Part shown: positions 44,430-54,927 of the stretch, piece after piece
How positions within the stretch are numbered: position 1 is the first letter of the stretch
How the letters are laid out: the number at the start of each line of letters is the position of its first letter
NCBI GenBank assembly: GCA_033762715.1
Contig: JANRLL010000005.1
Location: forward strand, 1-64,000
Origin: JANRLL01 sp033762715
GTDB lineage: Bacteria > Pseudomonadota > Alphaproteobacteria > Rickettsiales > SXRF01
Length of the DNA stretch: 64,000 nt
Direction of reading: 5' to 3'
The notes under the pieces: generated by a model
Told to the model about the DNA's origin: nothing
The model's input: the letters and a program-made list of their open reading frames with translations, nothing else
Databases searched by the model: none
Position numbers and translations under genes: made by a program

Positions 44430-44853
44430 TATTACCTGCACGCGTCGTATCGAATTCGACGCCGCTCACCGTGTAATGGAGCATGAAAGCAAATGCAAAG
44501 ATCTGCATGGCCATCGCTACGCAATTGAAGCAACCTTTGCCGCAAGCAATCTAGATGCGCTAGGGCGCGTGGTGGATTTCGGTGTCATTAAAACAAAGCT
44601 TGGTACTTGGATTGATGAACATTGGGATCATGCAACCATTCTCAACCAAAAAGATGCTCCGCTAGGACAGTCGATCGCTCAACACACGCAGCAGAAAATT
44701 TTTTATTTGAGCGCCAACCCTACGGCAGAAAACATGGCGGATTATTTATTCAAAGATGTTTGCCCTAGGCTGTTTGCCGATGCCGGTGTTAGCTGCGTAT
44801 TACTGCGTTTATATGAAACCCCGAATTGCTACGCTGAAGTCTCAGGGATATAG
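44422..44853 (+). CDS. queD: 6-carboxytetrahydropterin synthase QueD
   Basis: Converts dihydroneopterin triphosphate to 6-carboxytetrahydropterin for queuosine. I choose GTG 44422 because GGAG lies six nt upstream and the resulting 143 residues match the family; longer frames extend into the previous gene. Zinc His ligands H16 (AAHR) and H29/H31 (LHGHRY) and catalytic Cys25 (SKCKDLHG) are in place; DFGVIKTKLG, LDHATIL-type DHATILN and PTAENMA follow. The previous gene's stop overlaps the start, giving coupling. Confidence 0.93.
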   Translation: MSNITCTRRIEFDAAHRVMEHESKCKDLHGHRYAIEATFAASNLDALGRVVDFGVIKTKLGTWIDEHWDHATILNQKDAPLGQSIAQHTQQKIFYLSANPTAENMADYLFKDVCPRLFADAGVSCVLLRLYETPNCYAEVSGI

Positions 44854-45423
44854 TATTTCCACCCGCCAATTATCGCCTATTCGCGTAAAGCGGGCGCGAT
44901 CATGCAGGCGAAACTCCGCGTTTTGCCAAAATTCTATCGTCCGCGGGATCACTTTCCAGCCAGACCAATAAGGCGGCCGTGACACAGGCTTTCCATCATA
45001 TTGCTTAGTAAGCTGCTCAACCGCTTGCATCAGCTTGTCCCTGCTTTCTAATGGCCTTGATTGCTGCGAGGCCCAAGCACCGATTTGGCTGTCGCGCGGA
45101 CGCGAAGCAAAATAGCTATCGGCTTGCTCACTGCTTACCATCACCGCCTCACCGCTTATGCGCACTTGTTTGCCCAGTGGTGCCCAATAAAAGCATAAAC
45201 CGACATGCGGATTATCTAAAATCTCCAGGCTCTTTTGGCTTTCTAAATTGGTGTAGAACACAAAGCCATCTTCCTCAACAGCCTTAAGCAGCACAATGCG
45301 TACCGAAGGTATGCCTTGGCGACTGGCGGTAGCCAGCGACATCGCGGTAGCATCGGCAATCGCTGGATGCGACTTAGCTTCCTCAAACCATTGTGTAAAT
45401 TGTTGAATTGGGCCTAGCATCAT
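44842..45423 (-). CDS. pdxH: Pyridoxamine 5'-phosphate oxidase
   Basis: FMN enzyme that makes PLP from PMP or PNP. 193 residues, slightly shorter than E. coli PdxH. SVRIVLLKAVEEDGFVFYTNLESQKS (FMN site), FYWAPLGKQVRISGEA, and the C-terminal RPPYWSGWKVIPRTIEFWQ and RIGDNWRVEILYP signatures are present. It starts within the astA stop (TAATG), indicating cotranscription with two PLP-related arginine genes. Converges with queD (12-nt overlap). Confidence 0.94.
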   Translation of the reverse strand: MMLGPIQQFTQWFEEAKSHPAIADATAMSLATASRQGIPSVRIVLLKAVEEDGFVFYTNLESQKSLEILDNPHVGLCFYWAPLGKQVRISGEAVMVSSEQADSYFASRPRDSQIGAWASQQSRPLESRDKLMQAVEQLTKQYDGKPVSRPPYWSGWKVIPRTIEFWQNAEFRLHDRARFTRIGDNWRVEILYP

Positions 45424-46436
45424 TACATCTCAACAAAGCGAATGGGGTCGCCTTTCTTCACTCGCAGCTCCTCAGCGGTGGCTGCACTTAGAATCACGCC
45501 CTCGCCTGCTTCTTGTGTCGATGCATACGCCATACGAAAATCCGTAATGGTCGTATTGCTGATAATATGCAAGGTACCGTCGATATTGGCGATAATGTCT
45601 TTTACCGTAGCATGTTTGCTTTTGCGCACGGTGCGGATGCGGGCACGCTCGGCTTCCATGGTGGGGCCTGCATCAAACACATCCACATACCCTTGATTTC
45701 TAAAGCCTTCGCGCTCAAGCAAGTTCATCGCAGGGCGTGATGCTTCCAGCGGCTGCGCAATAACCGCCTGCGCCTTCTCATCCAGTAGATTCACATAGAT
45801 CGGATATTTAGGCATCAAGTCGCTGATAAACTGGCCGCCTTGCGTAGCGTTGATAAAGTCAGCGCGCTTGAAATCCATTTGGAAAAAATTCCGCGCGAGA
45901 TTTTGGTAGAAAGGCGATTCGCCATTATCATCCTGCACGCCACGAATTTCAGAAATCACCACGTCGGAAAACAGGTCAGGAAACTCCGCCATCATCAGGT
46001 AGCGTGAGCGCGATAAGAAGCGGCCAATGCCATCACGGCGATAATCCGGCATGACGAAAAGCGAACCGATTTCGGTTGCATCGGTATAGTCATTTACCAT
46101 GTGCAACACGCGCTGGAGTGAATAGATGCCCAGATTATTCGAGGCCTGCACAATGGTCGACAACTTGTAAGAATAAAACGGGTGCGAAAGCCCCACATGT
46201 GTTACAATCCCTGCACTGCCTACCAGCTTGCCGGTTTTGGTATCTTGCAACACAAAGAGAAAGCGCTTCTCGCGCTCACCACCTGGTGCTAGCGCAAAGC
46301 TTGCCACTGAACGTTGAATTTTTTTCTCCAACACGTCGGGATCGGCCGGCAGCGACGTAAAGCCAATACCTGCTTCCTGAGCTAATGTTAACAGCTCAGC
46401 GTGATCGGATGTCGCAACTGGGCGTACCAGCATCAT
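45423..46436 (-). CDS. astA: Arginine N-succinyltransferase AstA
   Basis: First step of the AST arginine degradation pathway: succinyl-CoA plus arginine to N2-succinylarginine. 337 residues from ATG 46436 (AGAGG upstream). GNAT-related fold with IGFTSLPADPDVL near the start, LVGSAGIVTHVGLSHPFYSYK, EIGSLFVMPDYRRDGIGRFLSRSRY and EGFRNQGYVDVFDAGPTMEA. It overlaps pdxH by one base and follows the AstC/ArgD gene by 6 nt. AstB, AstD and AstE are not in the window. Confidence 0.93.
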   Translation of the reverse strand: MMLVRPVATSDHAELLTLAQEAGIGFTSLPADPDVLEKKIQRSVASFALAPGGEREKRFLFVLQDTKTGKLVGSAGIVTHVGLSHPFYSYKLSTIVQASNNLGIYSLQRVLHMVNDYTDATEIGSLFVMPDYRRDGIGRFLSRSRYLMMAEFPDLFSDVVISEIRGVQDDNGESPFYQNLARNFFQMDFKRADFINATQGGQFISDLMPKYPIYVNLLDEKAQAVIAQPLEASRPAMNLLEREGFRNQGYVDVFDAGPTMEAERARIRTVRKSKHATVKDIIANIDGTLHIISNTTITDFRMAYASTQEAGEGVILSAATAEELRVKKGDPIRFVEM

Positions 46437-46442
46437 GGGCAA

Positions 46443-47753
46443 TTACCTCTCGCCTGCGATATAGGCATCAATGGTTTTCTCCAAGCGCACGAGCCCTTGT
46501 GCCATTTCGCGCTCAGTGATCACCAGTGGTGGCAGAAAGCGCAGCACATTGGGTCCTGCTTGCAAAATCAACAGGCCATATTTGCGTGCCAACTCCATGA
46601 TCTCACCCGCTTTACCATGGCATTCAGCTTTAAGCTCCGCGCCGATCATCAGCCCACGCCCACGCACTTCGGTGAACATATCGTGTTTCTTACCAATCTT
46701 AATTAGCCCTGCCGTGAGTTGTTTTCCGCGCGCGGTGACGTTTTTAGTCAATGCCGGCGTTTGCAGTTCTTTAAGCACTACACGCGCAACCGCACAGGCC
46801 AGAGGGTTGCCGCCGAACGTCGAGCCGTGACTGCCAAACTGGAATGTGTTTTCTGCGCGCTCGCCGATGAGGCATGCACCGATTGGCATACCGCCGCCAA
46901 GTGCTTTAGCGAGCGTAACCACATCGGGCTTTACACCTTCTTCTGCAAAATGCGAAAATAATTTGCCGGTACGCCCCATGCCGCATTGTACCTGGTCGAG
47001 AATCAGCAATGCATCGTGTTTATGGCAAAGATTCTGTATATGTTTCAGGAACCCTGGTTTTACCGGTGTGATACCACCCTCTCCTTGCACCACTTCGAGC
47101 ATGACCGCGCAGGTGTTGTCATCAACCATTTTGGTGATCGCATCGAAATCATTGAACATGCAATAGACGAAACCACCCGGCATGGGTTCAAATCCGACAT
47201 GGTATTTCGGTTGCGCAGTTGCGGTAACAGTTGCCATCGTGCGGCCATGGAATGAGCCGGTAAAGGTGATGATATTACGTTTTTCTGGAGGACGGCCTTT
47301 GTCTGCGGCATATTTGCGTGCAAGCTTAATCGCCGCCTCATTAGCTTCACCGCCCGAATTGGTGATGAATACGCGTTTCGCGAATTTGGATGCTTTGCAC
47401 AGCTCTTCCGCAAGTTTGATCGGTGGCTCAGTGTAATAAACGTTGCTGGTGTGCCAGATTTTCTGAGCCTGGCTGGTGAGCGCTTTGATAAGTTTATCGT
47501 TGTGATGCCCCAAACTCGACACCGCGATGCCCGCACCCAAATCAATATATTCATTGCCGTCAAGATCCCATACTTTCGAACCCTTGGCGCGGTCGATAAT
47601 CATTTCGCGCGGTTTATAGGCGTGGGTGTAATAGGTTTTGCCTGCAGTGATTAGCTGCTGCGTGGCTTTATTTTGTTTCTTCGGCGCTGATGGCTTTTTA
47701 GCGGCCGGTTTTTTCACTGCGACAGGCTTTTTTTTGAGAGCGGCTTTTTTCAT
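46443..47753 (-). CDS. Acetylornithine/succinylornithine aminotransferase family (AstC/ArgD)
   Basis: PLP class-III aminotransferase. 436 residues, about 30-40 longer at the N-terminus than E. coli ArgD/AstC because of a Lys/Pro/Ala-rich tail (KKKPVAVKKPAAKK). Core: NSGGEANEAAIKLARKY, SFHGRTMATVTATAQPKY, MLEVVQGEGGITP, ILDQVQCGMGRTG, and TLAKALGGGMPIGA with the PLP lysine near 283. Gene order with astA favours AstC, but ArgD is possible. The basic tail could be an unneeded extension from an early start or a real acidic-partner binding tail. Confidence 0.88.
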   Translation of the reverse strand: MKKAALKKKPVAVKKPAAKKPSAPKKQNKATQQLITAGKTYYTHAYKPREMIIDRAKGSKVWDLDGNEYIDLGAGIAVSSLGHHNDKLIKALTSQAQKIWHTSNVYYTEPPIKLAEELCKASKFAKRVFITNSGGEANEAAIKLARKYAADKGRPPEKRNIITFTGSFHGRTMATVTATAQPKYHVGFEPMPGGFVYCMFNDFDAITKMVDDNTCAVMLEVVQGEGGITPVKPGFLKHIQNLCHKHDALLILDQVQCGMGRTGKLFSHFAEEGVKPDVVTLAKALGGGMPIGACLIGERAENTFQFGSHGSTFGGNPLACAVARVVLKELQTPALTKNVTARGKQLTAGLIKIGKKHDMFTEVRGRGLMIGAELKAECHGKAGEIMELARKYGLLILQAGPNVLRFLPPLVITEREMAQGLVRLEKTIDAYIAGER

Positions 47754-47888
47754 AGCATTAACCTTACTTATAAATTCGCTAAGCCGCGTAAAAATGCGCA
47801 GCCTTCATGGAAACCGTAGCGCAGGGTATAACAAATACGCCAGCAACGGAAGCCAAAAAAGCAAGCAAGTTTACCGGCTTAGTGGAAT

Positions 47889-48941
47889 TTAAGCAAAAAG
47901 CTTGGCAAAGTTACGTTTTGCACGTTTCTTCCAATAGCCACGATGATAAGCATCGGAAGCCAGAAGCGGCAGAACGCTGGTCGCCTCGGCAAATACCATC
48001 TGCTCATACGCGGTATCGACCTTGCCCCAACTCGATGCTTCTTTCAGGGTTGAAGACGAGCATGCGCCATCGCGCACGTCAGCTACCGTGATTTGCACCG
48101 CATATTTATGCATCTCAGCATCCACGCCCAAAATCTCAGCGCACACCACCGTGTCTTGTACGAAGTTTTTCGGAACACCGCCGCCAACCATGAGCAAGCC
48201 CGAGGTGCCCGCTTTGATTTTAATGTCGGTCAATTCGCGGAAATCTGCGATCGAATCGATGGTCATATACGGCTTCTTTTTCTTCATGCGTTCCACCTGA
48301 TGCACCACCAAGCCAAAGCCAGCGGAGCTGTCGGTGAAAGCAGGACAGAAGATCGGCACACCGGTTTTATACGACGTTTCGATCAGCGAATTTTTCTTCT
48401 TCGAGTTTTTGGTCAGCCATTTGCCCATCTCGTGGATGAACTCGCGCGAAGAATACGGGCGGGGCTCCAGTGAGTCAGCAATGACTTTAATCGTGTGATC
48501 GCAAGCTTGCAGCTGCTCTTCATCGATATAAGTATCGTAGATACGGTCGATATAGTTATCGCGCAGCGTCTTATCGTCCATGAACTGGCTGCCTTGATAG
48601 TGCTTGAAACCCAGCGCTTCAAAGAAATCCATATCGACGATGGAAGCGCCAGTGGCGACAATCGCATCGACCATGTTGTTTTTCACCAGATCAACATAGA
48701 GCTGCATGCAACCGCCAGCCGAGGTGGAGCCCGCGAGCGTCAGGAACACCGAGCAGCTCTTGTCTTTAAGCATCATGTTATAGATCTCGGTCGCTTTTGC
48801 CAAATCGCGCGAGGTAAACGACATATCCGCCATTTGCGCAATAATAGGACGCGCATCAAACGAAGTGATGTCGATATGCTCAACAGGTTTGGAGAGCAAA
48901 TTATGTTTTGCGCTTGGTTTTTTCTTTGCAGTCGTTTTCAT
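47889..48941 (-). CDS. Deoxyhypusine synthase-like enzyme (polyamine family)
   Basis: 350 residues of the deoxyhypusine synthase fold: LTLAGSTSAGGCMQLYVDLVKNNMVDAIVATGAS (NAD-binding part), SEFIHEMGKWL-type REFIHEMGKWL, GVPIFCPAFTDSSAGFG, and YAVQITVADVRDGACSSSTLKEASSWGK with the active-site Lys in SSWGK. Bacteria have no eIF5A, so family members here most likely use putrescine or spermidine to make homospermidine or act on another acceptor. It starts with a KKKPSAK tail, similar to the aminotransferase next door. 75 nt downstream of the ornithine decarboxylase, beyond a terminator. Confidence 0.85.
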   Translation of the reverse strand: MKTTAKKKPSAKHNLLSKPVEHIDITSFDARPIIAQMADMSFTSRDLAKATEIYNMMLKDKSCSVFLTLAGSTSAGGCMQLYVDLVKNNMVDAIVATGASIVDMDFFEALGFKHYQGSQFMDDKTLRDNYIDRIYDTYIDEEQLQACDHTIKVIADSLEPRPYSSREFIHEMGKWLTKNSKKKNSLIETSYKTGVPIFCPAFTDSSAGFGLVVHQVERMKKKKPYMTIDSIADFRELTDIKIKAGTSGLLMVGGGVPKNFVQDTVVCAEILGVDAEMHKYAVQITVADVRDGACSSSTLKEASSWGKVDTAYEQMVFAEATSVLPLLASDAYHRGYWKKRAKRNFAKLFA

Positions 48942-48961
48942 GTCTTTTTCTTTCCTAAGTG

Positions 48962-48996
48962 AAAAACAGCCGCACAGCTTTTACTCTGCGCGGCTG
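48962..48996 (-). terminator. Rho-independent terminator after the ornithine decarboxylase gene
   Basis: On minus: CAGCCGCGCAG-AGTAAAAG-CTGTGCGGCTG then TTTTT. The stem is 11 bp with one G-U. It lies between the decarboxylase stop (49016) and the deoxyhypusine-synthase-like start. Confidence 0.85.
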
Positions 48997-49015
48997 CCTT
49001 TGAATAGTCTTTCTA

Positions 49016-50287
49016 TCAATTAACGCCAAAAATACTGAGCAGCGGCTTATCACCCACTTCAACCGTAAAATCGGAGTAAAAACCGTTAAATTTGGTCCGC
49101 ATGGTCGCGCCATATGCGCCCAGCTGGCCAATTTCAATCCAGTCGCCTTCACGAATATCGGCAGGCAAATGGAACGGCCCCTTCATCACATCCATACTAT
49201 CACAGGTCGGGCCATAGAAGCTAAAGGCTTCGGTGTTGTCAGCCAACATACCCGCCGGGCGAATCGCCTTCACCGGATAGAGGAAGCCTGGAACACCCGC
49301 ATCAAACAGCGCGCCATATGTACCATCATTGAGGTACAACGCGTTGCCCTTGCGAAGCTCCACACGAACGACCACCGAACCGCCTTCAGCGACCAACGCA
49401 CGGCCTGGTTCGCACAGAATTTGGCAACCCGCGAGCTTAGGCTCGGCTTTCAGCACTTTCTTGATGGTCTTCATGTAATCGCTGAGCGCCGGAGGTGTCA
49501 TGCCCGGGTAGATGGACGGAAAACCGCCACCAATATCGAGAATGTCCAAACGCACATCGGTTTGCACCAACAGATCAACTACCATTTCAATGGCGAGCTG
49601 GTACGCATCGGGATTCATGCATTGCGAACCCACATGGAAGCATACACCCAAGCGGTTGCTGGCTTGACGCGCAGCGACCAAAAGCGACGATGCTTGCTCC
49701 AGCGGCACACCAAACTTGCCAGCCAAGCTCATAGCTGCCTTATCGCTAGACATCGCTAAGCGCACATAGAGGTTCAGATCATCGGGATGGCCCGTTACTT
49801 CGAGGATTTTTTCTAGTTCCTCATGGGTATCGAGCGAAAAATCACGAATATGGTAATCAAAATAAGCCGCGCGAATGGCCTCACGGCTTTTAACCGGATG
49901 CATAAAATACATCGAGCTGCCTGGCAACGTGTCCGCTACCAGCTTAATTTCGGCTAGGGACGCCACATCGAAATGGCGCACACCTGCACGCGCCAGATAA
50001 TAGAGCACGCGTGGGTCAGGATTGGTTTTTACAGCAAATAGCACATCCCCAGGGAACTGCCTCAGAAACCACTTAGCTGTCGATGTGATGGTAGCGGGGC
50101 GCAAACATTGCACCGGCTCGCTTGGACGCAGATCATGCACCATATCGTCAATCGAACGATACGCGTAATTGATCGGCAACTGATTACGCGCGGGGCGTTT
50201 CAGCTTAATAGCGGTTTGTCTGTTGAGGGAGAGAACGTTAGATCGTTGGGGTCGGCCTGGAGGCTCGGAAGTGCTGTTTTTCATCAA
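49016..50287 (-). CDS. Ornithine/lysine decarboxylase (fold III, group IV)
   Basis: PLP decarboxylase producing putrescine from ornithine (or cadaverine from lysine). 423 residues with the PLP Lys87 in LFAVKTNPDP, HVGSQ near 222, ILDIGGGFPSIYPG near 244, EPGRALVAEGG, and FYGPTCDSMD with the catalytic Cys. Length and motifs match alphaproteobacterial ODC/LDC. Together with the deoxyhypusine-synthase-like gene it suggests a putrescine-to-homospermidine route. Divergent from guaB. Confidence 0.9.
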   Translation of the reverse strand: MMKNSTSEPPGRPQRSNVLSLNRQTAIKLKRPARNQLPINYAYRSIDDMVHDLRPSEPVQCLRPATITSTAKWFLRQFPGDVLFAVKTNPDPRVLYYLARAGVRHFDVASLAEIKLVADTLPGSSMYFMHPVKSREAIRAAYFDYHIRDFSLDTHEELEKILEVTGHPDDLNLYVRLAMSSDKAAMSLAGKFGVPLEQASSLLVAARQASNRLGVCFHVGSQCMNPDAYQLAIEMVVDLLVQTDVRLDILDIGGGFPSIYPGMTPPALSDYMKTIKKVLKAEPKLAGCQILCEPGRALVAEGGSVVVRVELRKGNALYLNDGTYGALFDAGVPGFLYPVKAIRPAGMLADNTEAFSFYGPTCDSMDVMKGPFHLPADIREGDWIEIGQLGAYGATMRTKFNGFYSDFTVEVGDKPLLSIFGVN

Positions 50288-50371
50288 GTAAATCCATATA
50301 GTTAACGGTTAAACACTTTAAGTTTCTGGGAGTAAGAAAGCTTCAGACTTTCCAACGCCCCGTTGTTCTTG

Positions 50372-50384
50372 GTTTACAGTAAAC
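50372..50384. promoter_or_regulatory. 13-bp palindrome in the ODC/guaB divergent region
   Basis: GTTTAC-A-GTAAAC is a perfect inverted repeat 85 nt upstream of ODC and 186 nt upstream of guaB. A second, TCGTT-GTT-AACGA, occurs at 50398-50410. Neither is assigned to a regulator. Confidence 0.35.
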
Positions 50385-50569
50385 ATATAGATCCTATTCG
50401 TTGTTAACGATGTGATTCTACTAACAAGAATCAAGGACATAATAAAGCAAAATCATGCAACATATAAGTGTTTTTTTACAAGAAAATGCACCCCGGCGCC
50501 CTGGGGGATCATTTTGCCAATAATCGCACTGGACATCTGGCCCCAAAATCACTAGAAAAGTGGCCACTT

Positions 50570-52036
<1,467 letters not shown>

Positions 52037-52045
52037 TTATCATTC

Positions 52046-53368
52046 ATGACACCTGCCGCACGCATCCAAGCCGCTATCCAGCTGCTCGATTCTATCTTGT
52101 CCTCCTGGCAATCGGAAAAACGTATTCCAGCGGACAAAGCACTGGATCGCCATTTTAAAGCCAACCGCTATATTGGCTCGAAAGACCGCGGAACTATCAG
52201 CGAGCTAATCTATTGGGTACTGCGCCATAAAGCTGCGCTCGAGTGGTATATCACCCCCCTAACCGCTGTCACCGCTCGCACCCTGGTTTTTACCGCACTC
52301 ATGCTGCGCGGCGATTATGATAAAGACGGGCTCAATCACCTCAGCGATGACGGAAAATATACTCCCAGTTCCATCACGTCGGATGAGATGAAATTGCTGC
52401 ATATATTGGCAGGAAAATCCGTTGAAAACCGAAGCATGCCTGATCATGTGCGTCTGAACTACCCTGAATGGACAGATGAGCGCCTGCGCAAGAGTTTTGG
52501 CGATCAATTTGAAACGGCGATGCGGACGCTCAATGAGCAAGCTCCCACCGATCTACGCGTCAATACGCTTAAGACGACCCGTGAAGCCTTACAAAAAGGC
52601 TTGGCGGCAGAAGGGTTTGATAACAGCACTACTCCGATGTCTCCGGTGGGGTTGCGCTTGAGTAAACGCGGGCCGATTTTCACGTCGCGCTATTTCAAAG
52701 AAGGATGTTTTGAGGTGCAGGATGAAGGCTCGCAGATTATCGCCCTGCTTACCGATGCGGCGCCAGGGCAGCGGGTAATCGATTTTTGCGCCGGTGCCGG
52801 TGGCAAAACTCTGGCCATTGCCGCAGCTATGGAGAATAAAGGCCGGATATTGGCCTGGGATACCTCAGAGAAGCGCTTGAGCCAAATCAAAGAGCGGCTG
52901 CGGCGCGCAGGCGTCGATAACGTACAAATCCAAACACTTGAATCCGAGCATGACAGCTTTATTAAACGCCACAAACAAAGCGCAGACCGCGTTTTGGTTG
53001 ATGCACCTTGTAGCGGCAGCGGAACCTGGCGACGCAATCCTGACCTAAAATGGCGCTTTACCCCGCACGATCTCGAAGAGATTACGGTACTGCAACGATC
53101 TATTTTGCATAGCGCTGCCCGATTGGTCAAAAAAGGCGGGCGCCTGATATACGCCACCTGTTCTGTGTTTCCGCAGGAAAACGAGGAGCAAATCGAGAAA
53201 TTCTTAACGGAAGTAAGTAATTTCAGGGTTGTCTGTGCCCAAAATCTATGGAATAACAAATCAGCCCTAGTTGGAGACTCAGTTTCCTATCTTTGGTTAA
53301 CCCCGCATCAAGACGGGACGGATGGATTCTTTGCTGCGGTGCTCGAGCGCGTCGCCGACGAATCCTAA
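52046..53368 (+). CDS. RsmB/NOP-family RNA cytosine-C5 methyltransferase
   Basis: 440 residues: N-terminal NusB-like RNA-binding domain (about 1-140), then a SAM domain with IDFCAGAGGKTLAIAAAM (motif I), VDAPCSGSGTWRRNPDLKWR with the release Cys (motif IV) and YATCSVFPQENEEQIEKFL with the catalytic Cys (motif VI). Probably modifies 16S rRNA C967 like RsmB; exact target uncertain. Starts 9 nt after guaB. Confidence 0.88.
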   Translation: MTPAARIQAAIQLLDSILSSWQSEKRIPADKALDRHFKANRYIGSKDRGTISELIYWVLRHKAALEWYITPLTAVTARTLVFTALMLRGDYDKDGLNHLSDDGKYTPSSITSDEMKLLHILAGKSVENRSMPDHVRLNYPEWTDERLRKSFGDQFETAMRTLNEQAPTDLRVNTLKTTREALQKGLAAEGFDNSTTPMSPVGLRLSKRGPIFTSRYFKEGCFEVQDEGSQIIALLTDAAPGQRVIDFCAGAGGKTLAIAAAMENKGRILAWDTSEKRLSQIKERLRRAGVDNVQIQTLESEHDSFIKRHKQSADRVLVDAPCSGSGTWRRNPDLKWRFTPHDLEEITVLQRSILHSAARLVKKGGRLIYATCSVFPQENEEQIEKFLTEVSNFRVVCAQNLWNNKSALVGDSVSYLWLTPHQDGTDGFFAAVLERVADES

Positions 53369-53393
53369 GAGCGCATAGTTATCGGGAGTTATC

Positions 53394-54479
53394 ATGCAGA
53401 TCGCGTATTTTTTGGCTGCACTACGCCATTATTTCAGTCTTTGGTTCCATCGGCGCAACATCATTGTCGTCTCCGAACATAAAGTCCGCCATTTTCATAT
53501 TAGCGGCTCCATTCAGTTTGCCGTTTTAGCACTTGCTGTTGGCAGCGTCTGTTGGGCCTCTTATTCAACCGGTCGTTTCATGGCTTCGCGCCATGTGCTC
53601 AAAGAACAATCGCACGCCATTAAAAACCTGGCCAGTGAGCGTGTTGAAACCAGCTTCGCAAGCTTGGTTCCCAATAACCGCCTCACCACCTCTAATAACA
53701 AAAAATCTGATCATATTCTGCAAGATGCTACCGCCAACCTAATGTTCAACCCATCCACCTTGGATAACATTAAGCTCTATGCGCGCGTGGCTTACCTTGA
53801 GCGTATGGTTAATCAGCTGCAAGAAGCTAATGGCGCTATCGTTAAAACCGTGCGTGAGCGCACCTCTGGCCGCATTGCTGAAATCGAGTCGATGATTCGC
53901 CAAACCGGCTTGAATGTCGACACCATCAAAAAACAAGCGAATCGCTATCGCCGCACCAATGCCCAAGGTGGCCCTTACATCCCAACCAAAATGTCGATGG
54001 TGCCTGATGCTGAGGAAATGATCGAAGCCATGGACGATTTGGATATGTTGCTCAACATCGCCAACTCATTGCCTATCTCACCCCCTATTCGCAATGCCGA
54101 ACTGCAAAGCGGATTTGGCCATCGCGTGGATCCTTTCACCAAGCATTTGGCTTTTCATTCGGGTATGGATTTCTCAGCCGCTGATGATGCCGAAGTATTC
54201 GCACCACTCGAAGGCAAGGTGATTGCCGCTGGTCGCAATGGCGCTTATGGCAATGCCATTGATATTCAGCACCAATATGGCGTGGTGACGCGCTATGCGC
54301 ATTTGAGCAAAATCCTGGTACAAGAAGGCCAGAATGTTGATAAAGGTGAGATCATTGGTGTTCAAGGCAATACTGGCCGCAGCACCGGCCCACACCTGCA
54401 TTACGAAGTGCGTTACCGCGATCAACCGCTTAACCCAAAAAACTTTTTGCGCGTGGGGGAATATGTTTCTAAAGAATAG
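53394..54479 (+). CDS. M23-family cell-wall endopeptidase
   Basis: 361 residues: N-terminal membrane anchor (about 40-62) with a coiled-coil region (VAYLERMVNQLQEANG), then a LytM domain at about 245-355. Zinc motif: HSGMDFSA (H-x3-D), and GPHLHYEVR (HxH) are in place, so it is likely catalytically active, unlike EnvC-type activators. The bactofilin start lies inside its 3' end (17-nt overlap), an arrangement seen for cell-shape modules that combine a peptidase and a bactofilin. Confidence 0.9.
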   Translation: MQIAYFLAALRHYFSLWFHRRNIIVVSEHKVRHFHISGSIQFAVLALAVGSVCWASYSTGRFMASRHVLKEQSHAIKNLASERVETSFASLVPNNRLTTSNNKKSDHILQDATANLMFNPSTLDNIKLYARVAYLERMVNQLQEANGAIVKTVRERTSGRIAEIESMIRQTGLNVDTIKKQANRYRRTNAQGGPYIPTKMSMVPDAEEMIEAMDDLDMLLNIANSLPISPPIRNAELQSGFGHRVDPFTKHLAFHSGMDFSAADDAEVFAPLEGKVIAAGRNGAYGNAIDIQHQYGVVTRYAHLSKILVQEGQNVDKGEIIGVQGNTGRSTGPHLHYEVRYRDQPLNPKNFLRVGEYVSKE

Positions 54480-54927
54480 CAAATCCCGTCTGCTGTCTCC
54501 CTATTCACCACAAGCCAAAAGAGAAACCATTCCCTCGATCATGGCACAAGATGTCAGCGTACTGGGTAATATCGTCAGTGACGGCGTGCTGGATTTTGAT
54601 GGCACCATCGATGGTAATATCCGCTGCAAAGCCCTCACCGTACGCGGTCGCGCCAGCATCAAAGGCGAAGTAATCGCCGATACCATTCATGTATATGGCA
54701 AAATTAACGGCCTGGTGCGCGCTCGCTCGGTGCATCTATATGCTACCGCTCGCATCGAAGGCATAATTATGCATGAGAACCTCACCATTGAGGATGGCGC
54801 CTTCATTGATGGCAAGCTCAAACGCACCGATAAAATATCGGACGGCAGCAGCGATAGCACCTTGATCTATAATGAGCCCGACAGCAGCGTTAATGTGCTA
54901 GAAAATCTCCGCCTGATTTCTGCTTAA
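54463..54927 (+). CDS. Bactofilin (polymer-forming cytoskeletal protein)
   Basis: ATG 54463 is chosen because GGGGGA precedes it and a longer frame runs back into the peptidase gene. 154 residues. Bactofilin beta-solenoid at about 30-125 (GNIVSDGVLDFDGTIDGNIRCKALTVRGRASIKGEVIADTIHVYGKINGL), with a flexible N-terminal tail and a C-terminal acidic tail. Forms polymers beneath the membrane and often positions M23 peptidases, here encoded directly upstream. Confidence 0.93.
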   Translation: MFLKNSKSRLLSPYSPQAKRETIPSIMAQDVSVLGNIVSDGVLDFDGTIDGNIRCKALTVRGRASIKGEVIADTIHVYGKINGLVRARSVHLYATARIEGIIMHENLTIEDGAFIDGKLKRTDKISDGSSDSTLIYNEPDSSVNVLENLRLISA

